Source: a virus
DNA: 41,101 nucleotides
Virus record (IMG/VR): IMGVR_UViG_3300049789_000030
Span: 1-41,101 of that record
Strand: one strand, 5' to 3'
The stretch's first letter is position 1, and each line of letters opens with the position of its first letter. A program made the position numbers and the translations under genes. The notes beneath the pieces were generated by a model. It saw only the letters and a program-made list of their open reading frames with translations, did no database searches and was not told where the DNA came from. Below, in pieces: positions 28,566 through 41,101 of this stretch.

Positions 28566-29193
28566 CGCCTTTCAGTCGGCTCAGGAGCAACAGGATCGGG
28601 AGCAGCGCCCCCGCGTTGGCCTGTGCTCCGCTCGCCGGCGTCGTTGTACCACCGCCGGACACTCCTGCACCCGTTGTTCCACCACCCGCTGCCCCACTCA
28701 ACAGATTGCCCGCGGTCTGACCCAAGCTGGGTATCTTCCCCAAGAGACTCCCGGGACCGAACATACCGCTCGCCCCACCGACCGCGCCGATCGCGCTGCC
28801 CATCCCCATGGTCATGAGGCTCATGGCGATCATCGGAAACCACCGGCTCATGAAGTCGGTGTCCTCCGGGTGCTTGATGTTGTAGACCGAAGTGATGTCG
28901 CCGTAATTGGTGTCCTTGGCCACCCCTGCCGGATTGATGACCTGTCCCGTCCCGCTGATCCCCTTGGGGTCCCAGAATGATCCAAAGGCCGCAGTCTTTC
29001 CTCCGGGCAACTGCGCCGCGGGGATGTTACTCCCCAAATAGTTATAGGTGGTCTGTCCGGCATCGTTGGTCCCGGCAGCGGAGATGTACCCCTTGTTCAG
29101 GAAGTACTGGGTCTCCGCGTCCGGTGCTCCCGTGGTCGAGTAGCCCCCGGCGTACTTGAAGAGATCGGCCAGCGGATAGGAGGGATCAGCCAT
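28558..29193 (-). CDS. Virion protein with hydrophobic C-terminus, 211 aa
   Basis: The first 120 residues look soluble (DLFKYAGGYSTTGAPDAETQYFLNKG), followed by a Met/Gly-rich hydrophobic stretch (WFPMIAMSLMTMGMGSAIGAVGG) and a Gly/Thr-rich low-complexity part ending in LLPILLLLSRLKGGG. It overlaps the tail tubular-like gene by one base (TGATG). Its hydrophobic glycine-rich make-up matches its downstream neighbour, so it is probably another internal or ejected protein. Confidence 0.6.
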   Translation of the reverse strand: MADPSYPLADLFKYAGGYSTTGAPDAETQYFLNKGYISAAGTNDAGQTTYNYLGSNIPAAQLPGGKTAAFGSFWDPKGISGTGQVINPAGVAKDTNYGDITSVYNIKHPEDTDFMSRWFPMIAMSLMTMGMGSAIGAVGGASGMFGPGSLLGKIPSLGQTAGNLLSGAAGGGTTGAGVSGGGTTTPASGAQANAGALLPILLLLSRLKGGG

Positions 29194-31523
29194 CAGGATT
29201 CACCCGAACTGGCAGTCACTTCGAGGGCTTCCCAACGCAAGGGCTGGTCATCGGTGCGCGTAAGCCGGAACGCGCGTCGGCGCGCCGAGCCACCCCGGTT
29301 GAGCATGGGCCGCATGCGCGACTCATCGAAGATGCCCCACGTGTTCCACGTCTGGTAGTCGTCGTCGCTCACCTCGAGCGTCGATGTTGCCGTGTTCAGG
29401 TCCGCGACCAGATCGGCCTGGCCGAAGAACTTGCGCACCAGCGTATCGCCATCGATCTTGTCGGTCTGGGAGCGGGTATCGAAGGCGATCCCATCGTCGT
29501 CGTAGAGCTCGAACGACGCCGAGAAGATCATGCCGCCAAAGTCATCACGACCAAACCAGATGTCGCCGCCCGTGAAGAACTCGGTGAGCGCGATCGAGTA
29601 CGGCACGGAACCATCCGCCGTGACATTCGAGTTCCACGGCCCCCAGACGCCGGTGTCCATGTCGTAGGCGATGCAGCCGCCGCCAAAGAACTGGAGCACG
29701 TAGAAGGTGTGACCCTCCATGCCGGTGATCCATGAATTCACCGCGGAATTCATGTTAACGTTCAGCACCTTGTCGACCCACTTGTTCGACACCTTCTTCG
29801 GGTTGAGACCGTCGAAGAGGTACACCCCCCAGTTGCGCTCCTTGGTCTGAGCCACCCAGATCAGCGTGTTCTTGGCTGATTGCAGGGTCGAGGCAAACGA
29901 CAATCCGACCTTGATGTTGGTCGACTGGTACGGCGAGAGCGCAATCCCCGGCGCCGGATTGCCGGCATCGTAGAAGAACTGGCAGGTGTATTGCCCGAAC
30001 GCCACCAGGTAGTTGAGGTACTTGGCGATCGCCACACCCGGATCATCCTCATAGCTCGCCACCACGAATTGCAGGCTCGGCCACTGGGTCGCGTCCTCGA
30101 GCGCGCAGGCGCGAATGGTGCCATCCGGCTCCATCACGTAGGCGAAGAGGTTGAGCACCACCAGCCCCGGCACCGTGATGGTCGGGTAATTGGTGTCGGT
30201 CACCGGAATGAGCGTGCCGGAAGACAGAATCCAGAAGTTGCTCTGATTCTTGATGAGCAGCTGCGCGCCATTCAGGAAGGTATTGAACTGGTACGGCTGG
30301 CCCGAGAGTACCGGACTCATGGTGAAGGTCGACGGCAGGGCAAGATCCATGGTGCCGTACCAGACTTCCTGCAAGTCGGTGGCGCCGTCGTTCCCACCCA
30401 GCATCCACATGTCGAGATAGCGGAATGAATTCACCGTCACCGGCGTCTGGAAGGTCACCGCTGCCGCACCACCGCGCGGAGTGAAGCCTGCGCCACCGCT
30501 CACTTGGTTCCACGTGGAACCATCGGGCGAGCTCGCCCATGTGTCGCTCACCAGCACTCCGCCCGCATCACCACCGATCAGCCACATGTGGTTGTTGTAG
30601 ACGGTGTAAGCCATGATGGCCTTGCCGGTGGTGAACACCGAGTTGACGTTGGTCCACGTCTGTCCATCCGGCGATGAAGACACCTGGTTGATGGTGATGG
30701 TGCCTGCCGCATCGGCATAGCCGCCGACAATCCAGACCTTGTTCTGGAAGAAGAACATGGCGTTGAGGAATCGCGGCGTGCCCGTCGCAGTGGCCGTCAA
30801 CTGAGTCCAAGTCTCCCCATCGGAAGAGAACCACACGTCGTCGAGAAGCGTGCTGGTTCCATCTTCTCCGCCGTACAAGTAGATGCCATTGTTGGCCGCG
30901 ACCGCGGTGAAGTTGACCCGAGCACTCCATGCCGCGGCAGCGGTCACCTGCGTCCAGTTGGCCCCGTCGCTGGTGCTCCAGACGTCGTTCATCACCCCGA
31001 CGTGCATGTCATCGTTTTCTAGCCCGCCAAGCAAGAACATCTGACCATTGAAGGCCACGCACTGGTGTCCCTGCCGGTGTCCGAAAGGCGCACCGCTCGC
31101 GCTCTGGGACCAGGTCACGCCATCGGACGAGTACGACACGTCGGCTCGCAACTGGGTGGCCTCGCCCCCGATCACGTAGATGCGGCCTTGAAACACCGTC
31201 GCACTGAAGAACGCCCGCCCATACCACGCCGGCGTGGTTGCTTGGGTGAAGGTCGAGCCGGTGCTGCCCACGAACGATGCCCCACCACTGCGGTACATCG
31301 TGTCGCTGTAAACGGCGTAGACATTGTTGCCGTAGAAGGTCGCTCCCTGTGGGTCGGTGCCGGTGCCGAAATCGTGATTGAGCACCGTGCCGGGGCGCTT
31401 GAGCACGTAAAGCTTGTCGCCCTGCTTGTCGAAGCAGCCGTTCTGGACGAAGGAGTCCACGACGCCCAGCGTGCCATCGCGGGACATGAACTCCTGCACC
31501 AGAGGTAGGCGCGACTTGGGCAT
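29193..31523 (-). CDS. Tail tubular B-like protein with kelch-type propeller, 776 aa
   Basis: The N-terminus (RLPLVQEFMSRDGTLGVVDSFVQNG, LYVLKRPGT) and the C-terminal two fifths (FLNGAQLLIKNQSNFWILSSG, YDMDTGVWGPWN, WNTWGIFDESRMRPMLNRGGS) follow the pattern of podovirus tail tubular/nozzle proteins. Between about residues 120 and 390 lie at least five kelch-like blades, each with a SSDGxTW-type segment and a GG strand (MFLLGG, IYLYGG, VWIVGG, MWLIGG, MWMLGG). The insert would form a beta-propeller on the tail. It is coupled to the P22 gp4-like gene by TGATG. Confidence 0.75.
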   Translation of the reverse strand: MPKSRLPLVQEFMSRDGTLGVVDSFVQNGCFDKQGDKLYVLKRPGTVLNHDFGTGTDPQGATFYGNNVYAVYSDTMYRSGGASFVGSTGSTFTQATTPAWYGRAFFSATVFQGRIYVIGGEATQLRADVSYSSDGVTWSQSASGAPFGHRQGHQCVAFNGQMFLLGGLENDDMHVGVMNDVWSTSDGANWTQVTAAAAWSARVNFTAVAANNGIYLYGGEDGTSTLLDDVWFSSDGETWTQLTATATGTPRFLNAMFFFQNKVWIVGGYADAAGTITINQVSSSPDGQTWTNVNSVFTTGKAIMAYTVYNNHMWLIGGDAGGVLVSDTWASSPDGSTWNQVSGGAGFTPRGGAAAVTFQTPVTVNSFRYLDMWMLGGNDGATDLQEVWYGTMDLALPSTFTMSPVLSGQPYQFNTFLNGAQLLIKNQSNFWILSSGTLIPVTDTNYPTITVPGLVVLNLFAYVMEPDGTIRACALEDATQWPSLQFVVASYEDDPGVAIAKYLNYLVAFGQYTCQFFYDAGNPAPGIALSPYQSTNIKVGLSFASTLQSAKNTLIWVAQTKERNWGVYLFDGLNPKKVSNKWVDKVLNVNMNSAVNSWITGMEGHTFYVLQFFGGGCIAYDMDTGVWGPWNSNVTADGSVPYSIALTEFFTGGDIWFGRDDFGGMIFSASFELYDDDGIAFDTRSQTDKIDGDTLVRKFFGQADLVADLNTATSTLEVSDDDYQTWNTWGIFDESRMRPMLNRGGSARRRAFRLTRTDDQPLRWEALEVTASSGES

Positions 31524-32308
31524 CAGAATTTCGGGTTGTAGCCGTAGGTCATGCGCCAGTCCGGCGTCATCTGCATCGGGGCCTGCTCCATAGCACCCCA
31601 GTCGGCGATCTCTTCCAGCGCCATCCGCGCCTCCTGCTTGATCCGGGTGATGCGCTGCTCGGGGATCTCGAAGGCATCCGCCATGTCGGAGGCGAGATTC
31701 TTGGTAAGCGCCTCATACCACTCGAGCGGCAAGTCGAAGGTCTGCGCAGTATCGGTCACATCCTGAATCGGACGCTGAACGTCCAGGAAGATGGTCCGGG
31801 TCATGTCGTCGGGTGCCACCCAGACATAGAGCACCCCTTGGGCGTTGGCCGGGTCATAGGCCGCGAGCGGAGAAGGTGCCATCTGGGGATCGTAGTAGAT
31901 CGAGTTGGGCACCCCGAGCGCGCCCTTCTGGCTCATCTGGTCGTACTCGAGCCGAGAGAGAATCTGAAGCTGCACGTCGTTCGGGCTGGTGGTGCCACAG
32001 GTCTGCCGGACATATGAGCCGGGGAAGACCCGTAGTGGACGATAGGTGTCGACGTCGCCGCCGGGACCGATGGTGTAGCGGTACTGGTTGGTAATCATGA
32101 GCACCTGAATCCAGTCGCGCACCCAGAGATACCAGCCTTTGATCGCCCACTTCTTGAGCGCGAAGTTGAGCTTGCGCATGCCCTTGGTGACGTCGCCCGC
32201 GGTGGGCGAGGCCCCGTCGAGCACCACGCGCAAATCCTCGAGCGCGTCGGTAATGAAGGTCAGCGCCGAAACGGTGACGGTGTTGATGCTGCCGGCTGTG
32301 GTTGCCAT
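31523..32308 (-). CDS. Tail accessory/head-completion protein, P22 gp4-like, 261 aa
   Basis: The pattern ALTFITDALEDLRVVLDG, MRKLNFALKKWAIKG, YLWVRDW, then a beta-rich part (NQYRYTIGPGGDV) and LPLEWYEALTKNLASDMADAF with a C-terminal helix (EARMALEEI) is that of P22 gp4-type proteins that close the portal after packaging. The length is normal for the group. It lies between the fibre genes and the tail tubular-like gene. Confidence 0.75.
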   Translation of the reverse strand: MATTAGSINTVTVSALTFITDALEDLRVVLDGASPTAGDVTKGMRKLNFALKKWAIKGWYLWVRDWIQVLMITNQYRYTIGPGGDVDTYRPLRVFPGSYVRQTCGTTSPNDVQLQILSRLEYDQMSQKGALGVPNSIYYDPQMAPSPLAAYDPANAQGVLYVWVAPDDMTRTIFLDVQRPIQDVTDTAQTFDLPLEWYEALTKNLASDMADAFEIPEQRITRIKQEARMALEEIADWGAMEQAPMQMTPDWRMTYGYNPKF

Positions 32309-32311
32309 GAT

Positions 32312-33043
32312 TTATCCGATGTAGACGAGACTGATGTAGCCCTTGGCGCCATTCCCACCGTCATAAGTATTCGAGCCTCCGTCTTGCTGGGTCCCGCCTC
32401 CACCCGCACCATAGTTATTGACTGCGGCAGAGTCGCCGACATGCGCGGTCCGACCATTACCGCCAGGACCCCACAGAAGATTTCCACCACCTCCTCCCCC
32501 GCCCGGTGGTGCCGGACCTGTGGCACCGATCGGATAGCCTGCGGCAGGCGCTCCAGATCCTCCTGCATCGCCACCACCCCCGGAATTTCCACCGCCACCA
32601 CCACCGAAGAACTTGGGTGTCTCCAGCGCCCCGATCCGACCATTGAAATTTCCGCCGGGAAGAATACCACCGCGCACACCGCCTCCATCCGAACCGTGGC
32701 CAGCAATGACGGCGCTATGCCGTCCCCCTGCCGTGGTGAAAGTACCAAAGACCGACGCCTCACCTCCTTGCGGGACACCAAATCCTCCGGGTGTCGTTGT
32801 ATGTTGGCCAGCGCCCGCAACAGCGACATTGCCGGTAATCATCTCGCCCGGGACAAGACGGATCAGCATTCCGATCAGGAACTCCGCGGAACCACCAGCC
32901 TGTGTTGCGTTGTTTCCTGGTCCCTTTACTCCACCTCCGCCACTACCGCTCCCGACCATGGTGAGCCATGCCGCATTGACCCCTGCCGGCACCGTCCATG
33001 TGAACGGACCTGGCGTCACGAAGTCGATGCGCACCATGCCCAT
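32312..33043 (-). CDS. Glycine-rich domain virion protein, 243 aa
   Basis: The N-terminus (FVTPGPFTWTVPAGVNAAWLTMVGSGSGGGG) is the start of the phage glycine-rich domain: a short beta segment, VP, then V.VTM.G.G followed by Gly-rich loops. It ends with GYISLVYIG. It is one of four paralogous domains here (also 33044, 34579, 35306) and lacks a collagen-like stalk. It is probably a receptor-binding or fibre-tip protein. Confidence 0.65.
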   Translation of the reverse strand: MGMVRIDFVTPGPFTWTVPAGVNAAWLTMVGSGSGGGGVKGPGNNATQAGGSAEFLIGMLIRLVPGEMITGNVAVAGAGQHTTTPGGFGVPQGGEASVFGTFTTAGGRHSAVIAGHGSDGGGVRGGILPGGNFNGRIGALETPKFFGGGGGGNSGGGGDAGGSGAPAAGYPIGATGPAPPGGGGGGGNLLWGPGGNGRTAHVGDSAAVNNYGAGGGGTQQDGGSNTYDGGNGAKGYISLVYIG

Positions 33044-34276
33044 TCAGGCCACCCAGTAGAACACGACGTACCCCGGACCTCCGCTGCCACCACCCGTGGT
33101 CAGCGCCGCTCCCGTGGCTCCGCCCGCTCCGCCACCGCCCGCACCGTAGACGCTCGCGCCGACATTGAGTCCCGCCCCACCACCCGTACCACCCGTTGCA
33201 CCCGTACCCCAAGGGGTCGAGGCACCACCCCCGCCACCTGCTGAACTGCTGAGATTGGTCCCGCCTGCGGCGCCCGAGTACCCGCCGCTTCCCGCCCCGC
33301 GCGATCCATTGCTGGCGGTGCCTACACCACCACCGCCGCCGCCACCCCCGCCGAAGTAATCCGGCGCCTCGGCTGAACCAAGCGCTCCGGTCGCCCCTAC
33401 CCCACCACCTGCCCCATGATTGGCACCACCACCCTGACCGCCGCTGCCTGTGGACGATCCTGAACCGCCGCGCGCGTAGAAGGTCGTCGTTCCGTTGTTG
33501 ACCGACGTATCGCCACCGTCCGTGCCAACAGAGAGTGCAGTCGCACCTGCGGCCCCGCCGGCACCTGCGGCCCCGATCGTTACGGCCACTGTACCGCTCG
33601 CCGTGACCGGGATGAGCATGTCCTGCACGAGCTCGCCCGAGCCTCCACCACCTCCGCCCAAACTATTACTTTGGAAACTCGATCCACCTCCACCCGCCCC
33701 GATCATCGTGACCCAAGCCCCGCTCACATTGGAGGGAACATTCCATGTGCCGCTGGCCGTGAATTGCTGGGATTGCAGCACTCCACCCGGACCGGTGGCA
33801 CCCGTACCTCCGGTAGGCCCTGTCGGTCCTGTACCTGCCGTTCCACTGGCTCCAGTGTTACCCGTATTGCCGGTTGCTCCTGTTGGCCCTGTCGGACCCG
33901 TCGGTCCGGTCGGTCCTGCACTTCCAACTCCTTGCAAGTCATAGAGCGACTGCGCATTCAGAAAGAACAAGGCGAAGTCACACTCCGAGAAGTCCATCGC
34001 CGTGGTGTGATCCACTCCGCGCTCGATCGTGAGTGTGTAGCTGCCATCAGCGTTCGGACCTGACAGCGCGGTGACCTTGACGATCTCGCGCTTGGCCGGC
34101 GGGATCAGGTTATTGTTGATCGAGTTGGCATCGACCAGGGTGAGATAGATCCAATTGCCACCAGTGATAAGCGTGGGCAACCATGCCACGCTGGCCACGT
34201 TCATCGTGGTGGCCGCGGCAGTGAGCGCCGCGGTCAGCGTGGTCTGGTAGAAGTTGATGAACTGAACATTGGCCAT
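33044..34276 (-). CDS. Tail fibre protein: adaptor, collagen-like stalk, glycine-rich tip, 410 aa
   Basis: Residues 1-118 form a phage adaptor-type domain ([50 protein letters not shown]). A short collagen-like GXY stretch follows (about 120-165, [17 protein letters not shown]), then the glycine-rich domain with [20 protein letters not shown] and a terminal GYVVFYWVA. The build suggests a trimeric fibre. The Thr in the Y position of most triplets could be glycosylated. Confidence 0.75.
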   Translation of the reverse strand: MANVQFINFYQTTLTAALTAAATTMNVASVAWLPTLITGGNWIYLTLVDANSINNNLIPPAKREIVKVTALSGPNADGSYTLTIERGVDHTTAMDFSECDFALFFLNAQSLYDLQGVGSAGPTGPTGPTGPTGATGNTGNTGASGTAGTGPTGPTGGTGATGPGGVLQSQQFTASGTWNVPSNVSGAWVTMIGAGGGGSSFQSNSLGGGGGGSGELVQDMLIPVTASGTVAVTIGAAGAGGAAGATALSVGTDGGDTSVNNGTTTFYARGGSGSSTGSGGQGGGANHGAGGGVGATGALGSAEAPDYFGGGGGGGGGVGTASNGSRGAGSGGYSGAAGGTNLSSSAGGGGGASTPWGTGATGGTGGGAGLNVGASVYGAGGGGAGGATGAALTTGGGSGGPGYVVFYWVA

Positions 34277-34279
34277 GGT

Positions 34280-34582
34280 CTATCCCAAGAGTCTCGAGCC
34301 AAGGAAGTACGCATCCAGCAACATCGGGTAATCCTGTGTGGTGGTCGGCGAACTCGTATCGTTGATGAACACCGGCGGCGGATCACCCGTCGACCACGGC
34401 ACGGCCTGGCGATCGGGAATGCCGCGCACGAAGTCCTGCGGGTTCCTGATCTCCCAGCATTCGGGACCGACCCAGAAGCCGTCCCAGCGGCGTCGACCCA
34501 AGCTGGACTTCAACTTCTGTCCGCACTCCTGGCAGCGGAAGTTGTACTGGCCCTCGGCGTAGTAGTCAGCACGTCCCATCAT
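34280..34582 (-). CDS. Small zinc-binding phage protein, 100 aa
   Basis: The start at 34582 (MMGRADYYAEG) forms an ATGA overlap with the upstream gene. The segment RADYYAEGQYNFRCQECGQKLK, then WDGFWVGPECWEIRNPQDFVRGIPD, matches a small protein that I recall from the structural regions of many tailed phages; cysteines CQEC and C in GPEC are its metal site. It lies between fibre genes. Its function is not known. Confidence 0.7.
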   Translation of the reverse strand: MMGRADYYAEGQYNFRCQECGQKLKSSLGRRRWDGFWVGPECWEIRNPQDFVRGIPDRQAVPWSTGDPPPVFINDTSSPTTTQDYPMLLDAYFLGSRLLG

Positions 34583-35304
34583 TCGACCCAATCGATCAGC
34601 AAATACCCATCCCCGCCTTGCCCGCCGTTCGTGGTCCGAATGCCTTGTCCGGCTCCACCACCGCCACCACCCGATCCATTCGAGCCAGTGAAGCCATTGC
34701 CAGGCGTTCCTGGGCCACCATTACCGCCGTTGGCGAAAGGCGATGCCCCACCACCCCCACCGCGCGATGCACCGAGGTTGTTGACCGTGTTGTCGTAGCC
34801 ATTGATCGACCCGGTCCCGCGTGAGTTATTGGCTGCCAGTGTTCCACCCAATCCACCGGGATTCCCGCCAATGAACCCAGACCAAAACCCCATCTCTTCG
34901 ATCGATGGCAGCGTCACGATACCCGCGGATAACGTGCCGCCTCGAGGGCCACCCCCGCGGCCACCCGAACTGACGTCATTCGTTGCTCCGCCACTGCCGC
35001 CAAGCAGGGTGATGAATCCGAACGTGGTCGATCCTCCTGTTGCGCCATTCTGGCTAGCCACACCCCCGGCACCACCCGCACCGATCGTTACCGACATTGC
35101 ATCTGAGGGTGTCACCTTCATCGGTATGCGTTCGCAGAACTCGCCCGACCCACCACCCGACGCGGCGCCGGAATCGTTCAGGGCGCTACCACCGCCTCCT
35201 CCGCCAGCACCATTGCCGGTGACGTACACCGAAGAGACCGTCGCGGGAACATTGAATGTTCCGCTGGCCGTGAACTCTTGGCTCTTGGATACGCCGGTGC
35301 TCAT
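34579..35304 (-). CDS. Glycine-rich domain virion protein, 241 aa
   Basis: The protein is a single glycine-rich domain (QEFTASGTFNVPATVSSVYVTGNGAGGGG without a stalk), with SGEFCERIPMKV and TIGAGGAGG segments and a terminal GYLLIDWVE. It parallels the domains at 33044 and 35306 closely. A cysteine pair or tip function cannot be judged. Probably a second fibre-tip or short tail protein. Confidence 0.65.
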   Translation of the reverse strand: MSTGVSKSQEFTASGTFNVPATVSSVYVTGNGAGGGGGGSALNDSGAASGGGSGEFCERIPMKVTPSDAMSVTIGAGGAGGVASQNGATGGSTTFGFITLLGGSGGATNDVSSGGRGGGPRGGTLSAGIVTLPSIEEMGFWSGFIGGNPGGLGGTLAANNSRGTGSINGYDNTVNNLGASRGGGGGASPFANGGNGGPGTPGNGFTGSNGSGGGGGGAGQGIRTTNGGQGGDGYLLIDWVE

Positions 35305-35305
35305 C

Positions 35306-36763
<1,458 letters not shown>

Positions 36764-36764
<1 letters not shown>

Positions 36765-38181
36765 CAGGCCACCGTCATCAGCGGGTCCACATAGACTGTC
36801 GTGGACGCATTGCAGAGCTTGACCGTGGCGAGGAAGTAGCCCTTCAATTGCGGCGTGATCGGACCCACGCGCAGATAGCCCTTCTGCGGATTGCTCATGC
36901 CCGTCGTCGTCCACGTCGCGCTGCTCGCCGGTATCGCGGTCGCTGTGGTGAGCACGGTAGCTGGCGCGCTCGATACCAGCGTGCCCTGCGGATTGCCCGA
37001 GGCAGCGTAGTAGGTCACTTCGAGCCAGACTTGATTGTTGTTTAGAACCGTCGCCGAGTCGTAGACAATCTCGACGGTGATTGTCTTACCGGAGCCAGTC
37101 GTGTCATTCCAGATGACAAACTCACCAGTTTGAAGCGCGGTGACCGGGAACGTACCGGACGCCGCGAGGCTGACCATCTTCCACGACAGCGGCGTGGTGC
37201 CGTCCGACGCGCCTCCGGTGCGCACTACTGTGGTCTCACTGTAGACATCCCCGAACTGCGTCTGCCGATGCAGGATGTAGTTCGTGCCTGAGGAGTCGCA
37301 GTTGTTGAGCGTGAAGACTGACCCCCATCCTGTAGTGGTCGAGTTAATCTGCCCGCTCCACGAAGATGGGAGCAAAATGTTTCTGAACGTGGCCTGCAAA
37401 TTAGCAACAGCGCTTAACAACAAGTTCACACTTGAGGAAGCATTGGTGAGGTCAATGTTCTGGATCGTGCCGACGACAGAGCTAAATAAATTGGTCGGCG
37501 AGCTTCCCCCCGCTAATAAACTGCCGCCCGTCCATAAAAACTGCGTCGTTGTCTGGCCCAATATCCTCTGCCCGGGATCAGCAAACTTTACGGTGCAGTT
37601 GATCCAAGTTTCGCCATTGGGCGAGACTTGAGCGGTCGTGCTCGTTGAAGCAATTTGGAACGAGCAACTTTCGCAGACATTGGTGCCGCCGACATTGCTG
37701 ACAAAGGACGATGTTCCAGCACCAACGATAAACGTCAACCCATAGAAGTAGACGACGTTCGATGCGCCCGCGCTACGAGTGAGATTATTCGCCCCGGTAA
37801 CATTGACCGTGTAACCCGCCGCAACCGTTGTTGGCGGCTCGCCAGTGGTTTTATCGGCGCTGATGATTCTCGTCGAACTTGTAGTCGTCCCAGCCCAATT
37901 CCATGACACAGCACTCGCCGTTGTTTCGGAGCCGGTGCTGGCGCAATAGGCGACGTTGCCTGGCTGATCTATCGCTGCAATCGTCGCCAGCGTCGTCGCC
38001 GCATGCGCCCATGTGTCATAGGGATAGACGTTCCCACCGGCACTATCGACGTAGAACGGATTACCGAGCGTTGCATAGGAGAACGGCGGACGCGGCGGCG
38101 GGAAATACTGCACCACCGGCAGACCGGTCGAGAACGGTATGCCGCCGCCTCCGGGTACGCTGGGTCCGCCTGCGCTGAACA

Positions 38182-38182
<1 letters not shown>
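36764..38182 (-). CDS. Beta-rich virion protein, possible tailspike-type, 472 aa
   Basis: After a Pro/Gly-rich N-terminus (SAGGPSVPGGGGIPF) the sequence is a long series of short beta segments rich in Thr, Ser and Asn, including IISADKTTGEPPTTVAAG, NVVYFYGLTFIVGAG and SCSFQIAS, consistent with a right-handed beta-helix. The DNA in the middle (about 37350-37760) is more AT-rich than its surroundings, suggesting exchange of a host-recognition segment. No enzyme residues were identified. Confidence 0.55.
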
Positions 38183-40412
<2,230 letters not shown>

Positions 40413-40421
40413 ATGCGCTCC

Positions 40422-40820
40422 CTAGTGTTTGGTGGCGTGAATGGTGAGCGAACCGACCACCGGCTTACCTTCCTGCCAGCCCGTCGCCGAGATGAGCACC
40501 GACCCCGTCTTGGTGTCCGCCAGATTGTGAATGCCCGCCCGCGATTCGACCTCGGTCTTGCCCCGACCCTCCAGATGGCGGATGAGCCGTGGCCCTTCGG
40601 TGGTCTCCCACCACAGGTCGACCTCGACATCCTTGTGCAGGGTGTACTCGACGAAGTCGATGCGGAAGGTCGACGGTGGCGTGCGCGGATCGCGATACGC
40701 CTTAGCGATGTCGAGCAGCATCGTCGGCTCGATCCCTTCCTTGGTGTCGAGCACGATGTTCACCTCGGCAATGGTGTTGCGCGCACCATCGACTGTGATC
40801 TCGGGATCGAACCGGCTCAT
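40422..40820 (-). CDS. Hypothetical virion protein, 132 aa
   Basis: A polar, mixed alpha/beta protein (ITVDGARNTIAEVNIVLDTKEG, VEYTLHKDVEVDLWW, GSVLISATGWQEG). No motif was recognised. It starts in an ATGA overlap with the coiled-coil gene upstream (40817-40820) and precedes the beta-rich protein at 39849. A structural or head-tail joining role is likely from position only. Confidence 0.55.
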   Translation of the reverse strand: MSRFDPEITVDGARNTIAEVNIVLDTKEGIEPTMLLDIAKAYRDPRTPPSTFRIDFVEYTLHKDVEVDLWWETTEGPRLIRHLEGRGKTEVESRAGIHNLADTKTGSVLISATGWQEGKPVVGSLTIHATKH

Positions 40821-41101
40821 ACCCTCAAGTCCGCGGACAGCTTCGACACAATGCCATTGACCTTCGATTCCCGCGCCGTCAGGTCCACATCGCGCTTGTG
40901 CAGTGCCCCTTGCAGGTCGTTGACGTCGGCTTCTCGCTTGGCGATCTTCGCCCGCTCGGCGGCAAGGGCCTTGGCTTCTGCCGCTCGAGTGTAGGCAATG
41001 GCTTCGCGATCGACGGCCAACTGCGTCAAGTCTTCCTTATGGGCCTTGACCGCCGCAGCATGCTTCTCTTCCTTGGCCTTGAGATCGGCTTCCCACTTGG
41101 T
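40817..41101 (-). CDS. Coiled-coil protein, C-terminal part only
   Basis: The frame is open at the right edge and gives 94 residues: almost pure charged helix (KAKEEKHAAAVKAHKEDL, AEAKALAAERAKIAKREADV), ending VSKLSADLRV. It may be a scaffolding, tape-like or other structural protein. The start lies outside the window. Confidence 0.6.
   Translation of the reverse strand, partial: TKWEADLKAKEEKHAAAVKAHKEDLTQLAVDREAIAYTRAAEAKALAAERAKIAKREADVNDLQGALHKRDVDLTARESKVNGIVSKLSADLRV

Overview
The window is about 41 kb of a tailed double-stranded DNA phage (or prophage) genome of high GC content. The host is probably a Gram-negative proteobacterium. Grounds for this are sigma70-type promoters, classical Shine-Dalgarno sites, a heptosyltransferase-type domain, and a virion gene set that looks podovirus-like (P22 gp4-type tail accessory protein, tail tubular B-like protein, giant LPD38-type internal protein). 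No host chromosomal gene, tRNA or CRISPR array was recognised. No integrase, DNA polymerase, helicase, portal, capsid or large terminase is present.

Layout. At 1-454 (minus strand) there is a probable small terminase running off the left edge. A 1.1-kb non-coding stretch (455-1572) with hairpins and repeated ATAAGC elements separates it from an early operon of very small genes (1573-5838, plus strand). Almost every neighbouring pair in that operon overlaps by ATGA or GTGA, and it ends in a SAM methyltransferase. From 8943 down to 5874 a minus-strand operon carries a Trp-rich peptide, a gene behind a structured RNA leader, small HTH and zinc-ribbon proteins, a DUF1064 protein and a C5 cytosine methyltransferase. 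It diverges at about 8944-8980 from a plus-strand operon whose first gene is a 61-aa HTH repressor. The two promoters overlap each other and share a 17-bp palindromic operator. A second copy of that operator lies on the next promoter (9162-9178).

The plus-strand operon then encodes an SSB-like protein and a YqaJ-type recombinase nuclease. After these come three HNH endonucleases mixed with small proteins and a methyltransferase, and finally a GT2-TPR-GT9 glycosyltransferase fusion ending at 15787.

The whole right half (41101 down to 15774, minus strand) is one late operon. In transcription order it holds a coiled-coil protein, virion proteins, a run of collagen-like and glycine-rich fibre proteins, tail accessory and tail tubular-like proteins (the latter with a kelch-type beta-propeller), internal virion proteins, a glycosyltransferase-like protein, a PurD-like ATP-grasp enzyme, a lysis cassette, an Ig-like protein, a terminator, and a secreted zinc metalloprotease. 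The late operon enters at the right edge and the terminase gene leaves at the left edge in the same direction. This fits a circular or circularly permuted genome in which the head genes fall in the unseen arc.

The most notable items are the two-way leaderless-type promoter switch at 8.94-9.20 kb, the translationally gated leader at 8.62-8.75 kb, the secreted metzincin-like protease behind a terminator, the glycan and ATP-grasp enzymes beside Thr-rich collagen fibres, and a nonsense-inactivated duplicate of a 30-aa membrane peptide.
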